Shown: piece by piece, positions 1-5,938 of the stretch
How the letters are laid out: the number at the start of each line of letters is the position of its first letter
How positions within the stretch are numbered: the stretch's first letter is position 1
Origin: Ectothiorhodospiraceae bacterium
GTDB lineage: Bacteria > Pseudomonadota > Gammaproteobacteria > Thiohalomonadales > Thiohalomonadaceae
Direction: 5' to 3'
Assembly: GCA_007125455.1 (NCBI GenBank)
Contig: SLDE01000189.1
Coordinates: 1-16,825, forward strand
Length of the DNA: 16,825 bases
Made by a program: the position numbers and the translations under genes
Notes under the pieces: generated by a model
The model's database searches: none
Seen by the model: the letters and a program-made list of their open reading frames with translations, nothing else
What the model was told of the DNA's origin: nothing

Positions 1-126
1 AACTGGTCCTTTGTGCGCGACGACCAGCCCCGCGCCGTATCCTGCAGGCAACTGGCCCTGGCCATCCGTGAAGAGGTACTGGATCTGGAACAGGCCGGGG
101 TGCAGGTGATCCAGATCGACGGATGA
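1..126 (+). pseudogene. metE: metE 3'-truncated fragment (cobalamin-independent methionine synthase)
   Basis: The open frame entering from the left edge encodes 41 residues (beginning NWSFVRDDQPR, ending AGVQVIQIDG) and stops at TGA 124-126. The text matches the C-terminal-half region of cobalamin-independent methionine synthase, where intact proteins read IQIDEPALREG and continue for roughly 150 more residues. Here the frame breaks right after IQID. The missing part holds the His/Cys/Glu/Cys zinc ligands that activate homocysteine in the family, so the product cannot be active. The breakpoint touches a GGGGACAGCC repeat at 127-140, which suggests a rearrangement. The upstream part lies outside the window, so whether the rest of metE is elsewhere is unknown. 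The family match is from motif recognition. Confidence 0.85.
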
Positions 127-140
127 ACGGGGACAGCCAT
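127..140 (+). repeat. GGGGACAGCC repeat, copy 1 (core only)
   Basis: The 14-base core ACGGGGACAGCCAT directly follows the stop codon of the broken metE frame. The same core lies inside two longer copies at 816-844 and 941-969. GGGGACAG-type motifs are common in proteobacterial REP-like repeats that accompany RAYT (REP-associated Y1) transposases; that link is by resemblance only, since no transposase is in the window. Confidence 0.6.
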
Positions 141-155
141 GACTCATCACTTTGA

Positions 156-176
156 TGTACATGTCCTTGTTGTACA
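156..176. promoter_or_regulatory. Pair of TGTACA palindromes beyond the toxin gene
   Basis: Two perfect TGTACA hexamers occur at 156-161 and 171-176, with centres 15 bp apart, between the metE breakpoint and the toxin stop codon. TGTACA is the core of known YefM-YoeB operators, but those lie upstream of the antitoxin gene. These sites are downstream of the toxin, so they may be a relic of another operator or chance. Confidence 0.25.
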
Positions 177-181
177 GTGCA

Positions 182-445
182 TTATTCGTAGTGACTCCAG
201 AGCCTGAGAACTTTCACCACTCGCTCATCCTCAAGCACTTGGTAGACCAGCCGATGCTGAATATTGATGCGGCGTGAATAGGCCCCTGCCAGATCACCAA
301 TGAGCTTCTCAAACGGAGGCGGCTTGCGGTATGGATCTTCCGCTATCAGCGCTAACAGTTCCTGGGCTTTTGGCTTGAGGCCGCTGGAGGCCAATTTCTT
401 CGCATCTTTCTGGGCTTGCTTGGTGTGAACCAACTTCCATGTCAC
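182..445 (-). CDS. yoeB: YoeB/Txe family mRNA-interferase toxin
   Basis: This 87-residue basic protein has the size and layout of the YoeB/Txe branch of the RelE fold, ribosome-dependent endoribonucleases that cut mRNA in the A site. Visible family marks are Glu46, the SRRINIQHRLVYQV block (residues 57-70, including Arg65), and a C-terminal SHYE end where YoeB proteins carry the catalytic His-Tyr. In this protein they are His85 and Tyr86, followed by one extra Glu. The start ATG overlaps the stop of the antitoxin gene by 4 bp (442-445), the usual translational coupling for this class. The gene is complete and shows no sign of decay. It lies directly beside the broken metE, consistent with acquisition of the module at that breakpoint. 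Confidence 0.9.
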   Translation of the reverse strand: MTWKLVHTKQAQKDAKKLASSGLKPKAQELLALIAEDPYRKPPPFEKLIGDLAGAYSRRINIQHRLVYQVLEDERVVKVLRLWSHYE

Positions 446-684
446 CAGTCCAGCTCCTCATCGCATTGGTCCACGGCGGTCTCCATCCCCTCACGAATAG
501 ACTCCCGCATACCAGGCACGGACAGAAGGTAAAGTGTTTCCTGAATGGCCGACCAGTCTTCTTCGGATACCAAGACCGCTTTGTTCCGCTTGCCCATGAT
601 AACGATCGGTTGATGGGACTCGGCAGTTTCGTCGATCAACCGATAAAGGTTGCTGCGCGCCTCAGTTGCTGTGATTCCGGTCAT
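442..684 (-). CDS. yefM: YefM/Phd family antitoxin
   Basis: This 80-residue acidic protein opens with MTGITATEARSNLYRLIDET, the typical Phd/YefM N-terminal DNA-binding fold. It continues with the PIVIMGKRNKAVLVSEEDW stretch common to YefM proteins. The C-terminal part (residues 50-80) is acidic and rich in Glu/Asp, as expected for the flexible tail that wraps and blocks the toxin. It is the first gene of the operon and precedes the toxin, the normal order. AAGAGG lies about 6 bases upstream of the ATG and serves as the ribosome-binding site. Autoregulation by the antitoxin-toxin complex is expected from the family and fits the GTAC motifs in the promoter at 717-744. Confidence 0.9.
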   Translation of the reverse strand: MTGITATEARSNLYRLIDETAESHQPIVIMGKRNKAVLVSEEDWSAIQETLYLLSVPGMRESIREGMETAVDQCDEELDW

Positions 685-716
685 GACGGACCTCTTGCGT
701 GTTTAACTTGCCACCA

Positions 717-744
717 AGTGTACGCCTTAAAGTACGTACGTCAA
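717..744 (-). promoter_or_regulatory. Promoter/operator of the yefM-yoeB operon
   Basis: Read on the minus strand, TTGACG (739-744) and TACACT (717-722) are separated by 16 bases, a good sigma-70 promoter about 33 bp upstream of the antitoxin start. GTAC cores occur at 720-723, 732-735 and 736-739. The first two have centres 12 bp apart, as I recall for the two palindromes of the E. coli yefM operator, so autorepression here is likely. Confidence 0.6.
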
Positions 745-815
745 GACGAACGCTTGCGTAACGCCAGAGCCAACTGGCTGTCGAACGCAGGCCAAGCCGT
801 TTCTCTAGTGCCTGG

Positions 816-844
816 CGATAGACGGGGACAGCCATCGCTTTTCC
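816..844 (+). repeat. 29-bp GGGGACAGCC direct repeat, copy 2
   Basis: This 29-base unit is identical to 941-969. It begins CGATAGACGG and ends CGCTTTTCC, and contains the 14-base core also found at 127-140. The two full copies are 125 bp apart in the same orientation. Confidence 0.8.
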
Positions 845-940
845 GTTCGAAACTTCGCGAGTAGACTACCTTCAAAGACAACTGTCGATCAGGGATTCCG
901 TTGGCCTCTGGCTTAACACGACTTCTGCTGAGGAGGACAC

Positions 941-969
941 CGATAGACGGGGACAGCCATCGCTTTTCC
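941..969 (+). repeat. 29-bp GGGGACAGCC direct repeat, copy 3
   Basis: This is an exact copy of 816-844, in the same orientation. It lies 67 bp upstream of the DUF255 gene, so the promoter of that gene must lie within or just after it. Confidence 0.8.
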
Positions 970-1036
970 CTCTGCGCAGCAACACCCAGCATGGGCTACA
1001 CTCGACTTATCCGCTCATCACCGCTGAGATTAGTAC

Positions 1037-2830
1037 ATGCGTCATTTCGTGCTACTTGCCCTCCTGCTGCTGCCCCTTGCTACGCTGGCCGACAGCCCGC
1101 TGCGCGATCACCCTTCTTCCTACTTGGCGCTACACGCCGATGACCCGCTGGACTGGCAGTTGTGGGACAGTGCGCTGTTTGAGCAGGCCCAGGAGGAGAA
1201 CAAGCTGATCTTCGTCTCCAGCGGCTATTACGCCTGCCACTGGTGTCATGTAATGCAGCGCGAGAGCTATCAGGACGAGGGCGTCGCTGCGCTGCTCAAC
1301 GAGCACTTCATCGCCATTAAGCTGGATCGCGAGCTGCGCCCGGATCTGGATACCTATCTGTTCGACTTCACCCAGCGCACCCACGGTATCGCTGGCTGGC
1401 CGCTGAATGTGTTTCTCACTCCCGAGGGGCGCCCACTGCTGGGCTTTGTCTACCAGCCACGGGATGAGTTTCTCGCCACCATCGAGGGGCTGCAACAGCG
1501 TTGGCAGGCCGATAGCGCGGCGCTGAGCCAATTGGCGCGCGAGGCGGCCCGCCCTGAGCAGGATGATCCCGCACCAAGCGGCCCGGCCGGACGTGACGCG
1601 CTGCGTGAGGATCTGGTGACAGCCCTGGAGCAAGCCCTGCAGCAACAGGGGGACTTTCTCTCCGGTGGGCTGGGCAGTGGCAGCAAGTTTCCCCGTGTCG
1701 CGCTGTTCGAACTGTTGCTGGCTCACTATCCCGAGCACCCGGATCTGGGTGATCTGCTGGTGCTGACCCTGGAGCAAATGCAGGCGCTTGGTCTGCGTGA
1801 CCACTTGGGTGGCGGCTTCTTCCGCTATACCGTCGACCCGGACTGGCGTGAACCCCATTTTGAAAAGATGCTCTACGACAATGCCCTGCTCGCCAGGCTC
1901 TATCTGCGCGCCGCGCGGCAGTATGATGATCCCGGCTACCGCGAACTGGGGCTGCAAACCCTCGACTTCATGCTACGCGGCATGTGGCACCCCCAGGGGG
2001 GCTTTATCGGCAGCCTTTCGGCGGTGGACGGGGCAGACGTGGAGGGCGGTTACTACCTTTGGGACATGGGCAGCTTGCAGGTCCTGCTCAGTGAGGACCA
2101 ACTTGCGCTGCTGGCACCGGCCTGGGGCACCCACGCCAGCGCCATCTGGGAGGCGGGCTACCTACCGATTGCCCTGCACGATCAGGCCAGCCTCGCCGCC
2201 CAGTTGGGCTGGGAAGAGGCGGAGGTGGTTCAGCAACTGCAGACGATCCGCCAGACCCTGATGCGCGAACGTCGTCAGCGCAGCATGCCCTACGACGACA
2301 AACGACTGGCCGGCTGGAACGGGCTGGCCCTCTCCGCCCTCGCCCAGGCCCATGACGCACACCCGCGCTACCGCCTGGCCGGTAGTGCAGTACGTGATTA
2401 CCTGCACCGCCTGTGGGACGGGGAGCGCCTGTGGATGATGCGTGATAACCAGGATCGGCGCCAGCAGCAGGCCGGCCTGGAGGACTACGCCTTTGTCGCC
2501 AGTGGCCTCTACCACTGGCACCAGGCCACTGGTGATGAGGCGAGCAAGACCCTCGCCACCACCCTGCTAAAACAGGCCGCGCAACGCTTTCACGATGACG
2601 GCGGGTGGTTGCTCGGTGGTGAGGACAGCGCCCTCCTTGGCCAGCGCTACCCACTGCTCCCTGCCGGTGCGCTGCCCTCCCCGGCTATTGAGCTACTGCG
2701 CCTGCAGCGCCAGCTGGAACTCAATGTGCTGCCCGAGGCGCAATTACTATGGAACGCCCCCCAACAGCTGCTCAGCACGCCGCTGGACTATCCGGGCTAC
2801 CTTTCACTGATGTTGGAGTTTGCCGACTAG
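1037..2830 (+). CDS. Secreted thioredoxin-domain protein, DUF255/YyaL family
   Basis: This 597-residue protein has two parts. Residues about 23-150 are a thioredoxin-like DUF255 domain with the diagnostic CHWCHVM motif (Cys67, Cys70) and a WPLNVFLTP segment with the cis-proline (Pro122). The remainder is the alpha/alpha-barrel (glycosidase-like) region, recognised by GGGFFRYTVDPDW, PHFEKMLYDNALLA and DDKRLAGWNGLALSALAQA. Family members such as YyaL and SPATA20 are usually near 700 residues and lack a signal peptide. This one is about 100 residues shorter and begins with a clear signal peptide (MRHFVLLALLLLPLATLA, likely cleavage after Ala18), so it probably acts in the periplasm. The biochemical function of the family is not established. 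It is a single gene, convergent with the hydrolase at 3042-4568. The ATG at 1037 has only a weak GAGA upstream but is placed correctly for the signal peptide. Confidence 0.85.
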   Translation: MRHFVLLALLLLPLATLADSPLRDHPSSYLALHADDPLDWQLWDSALFEQAQEENKLIFVSSGYYACHWCHVMQRESYQDEGVAALLNEHFIAIKLDRELRPDLDTYLFDFTQRTHGIAGWPLNVFLTPEGRPLLGFVYQPRDEFLATIEGLQQRWQADSAALSQLAREAARPEQDDPAPSGPAGRDALREDLVTALEQALQQQGDFLSGGLGSGSKFPRVALFELLLAHYPEHPDLGDLLVLTLEQMQALGLRDHLGGGFFRYTVDPDWREPHFEKMLYDNALLARLYLRAARQYDDPGYRELGLQTLDFMLRGMWHPQGGFIGSLSAVDGADVEGGYYLWDMGSLQVLLSEDQLALLAPAWGTHASAIWEAGYLPIALHDQASLAAQLGWEEAEVVQQLQTIRQTLMRERRQRSMPYDDKRLAGWNGLALSALAQAHDAHPRYRLAGSAVRDYLHRLWDGERLWMMRDNQDRRQQQAGLEDYAFVASGLYHWHQATGDEASKTLATTLLKQAAQRFHDDGGWLLGGEDSALLGQRYPLLPAGALPSPAIELLRLQRQLELNVLPEAQLLWNAPQQLLSTPLDYPGYLSLMLEFAD

Positions 2831-3042
2831 CAGGCTGTTGTTGTCTACTCATGCGGCACAATAGCGCGCTACAAAGCCCGTCCATGGGCTTTGCCCTGAT
2901 GGGCCAGCCCTTCGGGCTGCTCCAAATCGCTCGTAAGCGATTTGGTAAGTTGGGCTCAGGATACGCATTTACTCGGTGTAAACTCCGTTTTTTCGCCCAC
3001 CATGCCTTCTCTCGCACTCCTCGAGCGACAACAGCAGCCGGC
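2830..3042. mobile_element. MITE-like element, copy A, with TA boundaries
   Basis: This 213-bp non-coding element has terminal inverted repeats: GCAGGCTGTTGTTGTC at the left against GCCGGCTGCTGTTGTC read from the right (14 of 16 match). It is bounded by TA on both sides (2828-2829 and 3043-3044), as expected for IS630/Tc1-mariner type target duplication. A second copy starts at 16704 in inverted orientation; shared blocks include CTCATGCGGC, TGTAAACTCCG and GCCTTCTCTCGCACTC. Copy A has an interior with three consecutive hairpins that copy B lacks: 2872-2893 (8-bp arms), 2905-2919 (6-bp arms) and 2922-2945 (10-bp perfect arms, 4-base loop). It lies between convergent genes, where its hairpins could act as transcription terminators. 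Short open frames inside it are not genes. Confidence 0.75.
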
Positions 3043-4568
3043 TAATCGACCACCACCTCATGCATTTCCGCCAGCTGCCTGCGCAGCAAGGCCCAGTCCA
3101 TCTCATCCACCTCGAAGCGCAAAGGCTCCTGCGCGCAAGGGCGCGAGCGCAGTGTGCCGCTATCCCAAAATTCGCGCATCAACTCAGCGACGCAGGGTTC
3201 TATCAAGGACACACCATGGCCCGGTGTCTGCGCAGTGATATGCCGGGCCTGGCTCAGGCTGGATGCCGCCAATGCCCCCCAGGCTGGCGGGGTAGCCACA
3301 TCCAGCTCCCCGCTGAGCAATAGTGCAGGGACATCACTAACCACGGGCTTTCCAGTGCTGCCCGGCGATGCGCCGATACGGTGACAAAGCCCCTCATCGA
3401 TCTCCGCTTCGAGAAAGAGCTGCAGGTGGGGAAACTGCCCCCGCATGGCGCGCCAGCGTTCGCTCGGAAAGTGTTTGTTGTCCTGGCATTCGGTGGCGAT
3501 CAACACCAGACGGTTCACGGAATCGAGCTTTTGAGCCTCGTACCAAAGCCAGATCAGAGGATCCAGGGCGCTCTGGTCACCGGCCAGAAAGTCTTCCAGC
3601 ATCATCGGAACAAACGGAAAAAGCATACCGCTGTACGACTCACTCTGCAGCAGTGCGTAAAGCCCGAGGCCGCTGACACGGGTCGTCAGCACGGAGCCAT
3701 CATAAAACTCTAAATGGCGTTCGAGTGGCGCTTCCTGCAGCCGAGCTGCCAAGCTGAGCAAACCATCACTCGGCATCCCATCATTGCAGCGTGCGGTTTG
3801 CCCGCAGAGCCGGTCAAAGCGGGAGAACAAGCTCTCCATCAACTCCGCCAGCTCATCCAGGTGATCGATCTGTGGCGGGTAGAGCCCATCCAGTACCGCA
3901 CTACGCAGCCATGGCGGCGCAACCCGCATGAGCTCCAACCCCAGGCGGGTACCGTAAGAGAGCCCATAAAGGTGAAAGCCTTCGTAACCAAGCTCCCGTT
4001 GCAGGGTTGTGGCAAGGCGCTCCAGATCATCGCGGTTATGCGCGGTAGAAAAGCCCGCTAGCGCCACATCCGCATCTGCAGCGCATTCGCTGATAGCCTC
4101 ATTGGTCAGTGCCGCGAGACTCTCGATGCCTTCCACCTCGCTCTTCGCCAATGCCGCGAGTTGGGGGCAGTGTGGCTTCGGGCTTGCAACCCCCGTCCCA
4201 CGGGGGTCGTAGAGCACCAGTGGACGCCCGGCGTCCACCTCTTCCCACCACTGCAACCAGGATGCCAGGCCCTCCGCATCCTGCCAGGCCCCATCACCGG
4301 GCCCACCCGGGAGGTAGATAACCGCTTCGTGCTCACTGTTCACTTCGCCGAGTATGGTCACTGGCAAGACCACCTCACCCAGCTCGGTACTAATGAACGA
4401 AAAATGAAAACACTGCATTGGTAGCCCCGGACTGACCCACAACGCAGGGCAGTCAACCGCCTGCAAACGCCCGGCATCCCGTCCGCCTTGCAATCCCCCG
4501 ACGCCACTGCAAGCGACCAGGCCAAGACACAAAAACCCAAAGATCAGCCACCTGGTAGTAATCCACAT
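3042..4568 (-). CDS. Lipoprotein alpha/beta hydrolase, S33/TAP-like peptidase
   Basis: With the start chosen here the protein has 508 residues. It begins with a lipoprotein signal peptide whose lipobox LVAC puts the lipidated cysteine at position 20. The fold is alpha/beta hydrolase: oxyanion-hole motif YLPGGPGDG (residues 85-93), DPRGTG (121-126), nucleophile elbow GLSYGTR with Ser204, then the TAP-like C-terminal domain with Asp423 (SGELDVATPP) and His451 (GHGVSL). This is the pattern of prolyl and tripeptidyl aminopeptidase-like exopeptidases, so an envelope-anchored peptidase is likely, though an esterase is possible. The frame is open up to an ATG at 4616, but that adds 16 residues before the signal peptide. 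The ATG at 4568 has GAGG 7 bases upstream and gives a normal signal sequence; ATG 4574 is the other option. The stop codon TAG takes two of its bases from the TA bounding the MITE. Confidence 0.85.
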   Translation of the reverse strand: MWITTRWLIFGFLCLGLVACSGVGGLQGGRDAGRLQAVDCPALWVSPGLPMQCFHFSFISTELGEVVLPVTILGEVNSEHEAVIYLPGGPGDGAWQDAEGLASWLQWWEEVDAGRPLVLYDPRGTGVASPKPHCPQLAALAKSEVEGIESLAALTNEAISECAADADVALAGFSTAHNRDDLERLATTLQRELGYEGFHLYGLSYGTRLGLELMRVAPPWLRSAVLDGLYPPQIDHLDELAELMESLFSRFDRLCGQTARCNDGMPSDGLLSLAARLQEAPLERHLEFYDGSVLTTRVSGLGLYALLQSESYSGMLFPFVPMMLEDFLAGDQSALDPLIWLWYEAQKLDSVNRLVLIATECQDNKHFPSERWRAMRGQFPHLQLFLEAEIDEGLCHRIGASPGSTGKPVVSDVPALLLSGELDVATPPAWGALAASSLSQARHITAQTPGHGVSLIEPCVAELMREFWDSGTLRSRPCAQEPLRFEVDEMDWALLRRQLAEMHEVVVD

Positions 4569-4628
4569 ACGCATCCCTCGACCGCACCACTTCGTGCCCC
4601 AGCACGTCCCAATCATAAGCCCATACAG

Positions 4629-4657
4629 CTTATAAGTGTATATGGTTGATAACTCAA
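4629..4657 (-). promoter_or_regulatory. Promoter for the lipoprotein hydrolase gene
   Basis: On the minus strand TTGAGT (4652-4657) is followed after 17 bases by TATAAG (4629-4634). Each hexamer is close to the sigma-70 consensus and the spacing is ideal. It lies about 60 bp upstream of the chosen start at 4568, and transcription from it would begin near 4622. Confidence 0.6.
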
Positions 4658-4738
4658 GTTTCGGGGCTCACTTCACAATACCCAAGGCTCCTACCAGCCC
4701 ACTTAAGGGGTATCAAAACAGGCGAAGATACGGGGGAA

Positions 4739-4776
4739 GTGAGTGACGCAGGACAAGCCCACCCTGCATCGCTCAC
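4739..4776 (+). promoter_or_regulatory. Inverted repeat in the leader of the antiporter operon
   Basis: GTGAGTGACGCAGG (4739-4752) and CCTGCATCGCTCAC (4763-4776) form 14-bp arms with two mismatches (one would be a G-U pair in RNA) around a 10-base loop. The repeat lies 43 bp upstream of the first antiporter gene, and no T-run follows, so it is not a simple terminator. It could be a repressor or activator site, or a leader hairpin. No convincing sigma-70 promoter was found for the operon itself. Confidence 0.4.
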
Positions 4777-4819
4777 CAACACATTACACCACCGCACGAC
4801 TTTCGGTTAGCATAGCGGT

Positions 4820-5353
4820 ATGCGAATCAGCCTCCCCCACCACCGATATGTCACGGCCCTAAGCTGGCGTACACTGCTGGCCTTGTGGCTGTGGTGGATC
4901 CTCGCGGAAGGCGAGGGGGGGGGCTGGGGCTTTGGCCTCGCCTTTGCCCTGCTGGCGGCACTGGCCAGCCTACCACTGCTGCCGCCTGCCCCCTGGCCGC
5001 CGCTGGGCCCGACCCTGCGCGGCCTGCTGCGCTTTATCCCTTTCTTTCTTTGGCAGTCGCTACAGGGCGGCGTCGACGTGGCGCGGCGTGCCTTTCACCC
5101 GCGCCTGCCACTGGCACCGGCCATCATCCACTACCCCCTCAGCCTGGCACCGGGCTGGCCACGGATCTTCTTTCTCAACACCATTAGCCTGCTACCCGGC
5201 ACCCTGGCGGTCAGCCTGCAGGGTGATCGGGTGCAGGTTCATCTGCTCGATGGCCGGGGCGATCCGCACAAGGCGTTACGCCAGGTGGAAGAACGGGTGG
5301 CTGACCTGTTTATCCCCCACAAACACGCCATGGATGAAAAGGAGAACGGATGA
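4820..5353 (+). CDS. mnhE: Mrp/Mnh antiporter subunit E
   Basis: This 177-residue protein is the first gene of the antiporter operon. Three hydrophobic segments fill residues about 13-60, followed by the family core: a FFLWQSLQGGVDVARRAF block (about residues 74-91), then GWPRIFFLNTISLLPGTLAV (about 114-133), which is the signature of MrpE/MnhE. The C-terminal 40 residues form the soluble tail typical of the subunit. In known Mrp complexes MrpE is a small structural subunit needed for assembly or activity rather than ion translocation. It corresponds to MbhA in archaeal Mbh. A run of nine G bases (4915-4923) lies within the coding sequence and encodes a Gly-rich stretch before TrpGly. The start has no clear Shine-Dalgarno sequence, but no better ATG precedes the first membrane segment. 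Confidence 0.9.
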   Translation: MRISLPHHRYVTALSWRTLLALWLWWILAEGEGGGWGFGLAFALLAALASLPLLPPAPWPPLGPTLRGLLRFIPFFLWQSLQGGVDVARRAFHPRLPLAPAIIHYPLSLAPGWPRIFFLNTISLLPGTLAVSLQGDRVQVHLLDGRGDPHKALRQVEERVADLFIPHKHAMDEKENG

Positions 5354-5396
5354 TCTCCCATGCGCTTGATCACACCTTTTCCCGGAGGTCGTTGGG

Positions 5397-5657
5397 ATGA
5401 ACACGCTGCTGCTGGCCGCCGCGCTACTGCTGTTGCTGACCATCCTTGCCGGGCTGTGGCGGGTGGTGCGTGGCCCGACGGCGGCGGATCGCATGCTGGC
5501 GGCGCAACTGTTCGGCACCAGCGGGGTGGGTACATTGCTGTTACTGGCCGAGGCCTGGCAGCAACCGGCGCTGCGTGATGTGGCGCTGATCTTCGCTCTG
5601 CTGGCGGTGCTGGCACTGGTGGCCTTTGTGCGGCTGCGCCACGAGGGGGCGGAATGA
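5397..5657 (+). CDS. mnhF: Mrp/Mnh antiporter subunit F
   Basis: This 86-residue protein has three membrane segments. The MrpF signature is visible: VRGPTAADRMLAAQLFGTSG (residues 24-43) followed by a membrane segment and a region with RDVALIFALLAVLALVAF (60-77). Standard MrpF proteins are about 90 residues, so the gene is full length. GGAGG lies 8 bases upstream of the ATG. It begins 43 bp after subunit E, the only short gap in the first part of the operon, and overlaps subunit G by 4 bp (ATGA). It corresponds to MbhB of Mbh and is part of the small-subunit end of the membrane complex. Confidence 0.92.
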   Translation: MNTLLLAAALLLLLTILAGLWRVVRGPTAADRMLAAQLFGTSGVGTLLLLAEAWQQPALRDVALIFALLAVLALVAFVRLRHEGAE

Positions 5658-5938
5658 TCCTCGCCCTGCTGGCTACCGTGCTGATCGGCGCTGGGCTGAT
5701 CTTCTTTATCGCCGGCACCCTGGGCCTGCTGCGCTTTCCCGATGTGCTGTGTCGCATCCATGCGCTGACCAAGGCCGACAATATCGGCCTGGGGCTGGTG
5801 GCAGCGGGGCTGGCCCTGTTGGGGGGCTCCTGGGCGGTGGCGTTCAAATTATTATTGATCTGGCTGTTGGTGATGGCCGCCGGGACCACCGCCGCACAAC
5901 TGGTGGCCGGGCATAGCCAAGCGGAGGACGAGCGGTGA
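5654..5938 (+). CDS. mnhG: Mrp/Mnh antiporter subunit G
   Basis: This 94-residue protein has three membrane segments. It carries the clear MrpG pattern: GTLGLLRFPDVLCRIHALTK (residues 22-41), followed by a small-residue-rich helix and a third helix with FKLLLIWLLVMAAGTTAAQL. It matches the usual length for MrpG (about 100 residues). The start overlaps the end of subunit F by 4 bp, and its own stop overlaps the GTG start of the next gene by 4 bp (GTGA), so translation is coupled along the operon. It is the counterpart of MbhC. In Mrp complexes it belongs to the F-G-E group of small subunits proposed to help Na+ passage. Confidence 0.92.
   Translation: MILALLATVLIGAGLIFFIAGTLGLLRFPDVLCRIHALTKADNIGLGLVAAGLALLGGSWAVAFKLLLIWLLVMAAGTTAAQLVAGHSQAEDER

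Larger units (their letters stand above)
685..1036. other. Intergenic region of 352 bp with promoter and repeats
   Basis: The stretch between the divergent antitoxin and DUF255 genes holds the TA promoter (717-744), the two 29-bp direct repeats (816-844, 941-969) and a short inverted pair, CCAGAGCCAA near 761 against TTGGCCTCTGG near 901. No credible gene is seen. A TACACT at 997-1002 could be a -10 for the gene at 1037, but no matching -35 is visible. Confidence 0.6.

Noticed and set aside
439..864. 141-residue plus-strand open frame opposite the antitoxin gene
   Set aside because: It is antisense to the well-supported yefM-yoeB pair and has no family resemblance.
816..969. CRISPR array
   Set aside because: Only two full copies 125 bp apart and one core copy, with no regular spacers and no cas genes.
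4569..4616. Longer start of the hydrolase at ATG 4616
   Set aside because: It would put 16 residues before the lipoprotein signal; the ATG at 4568 has GAGG at good spacing and gives a normal signal peptide.
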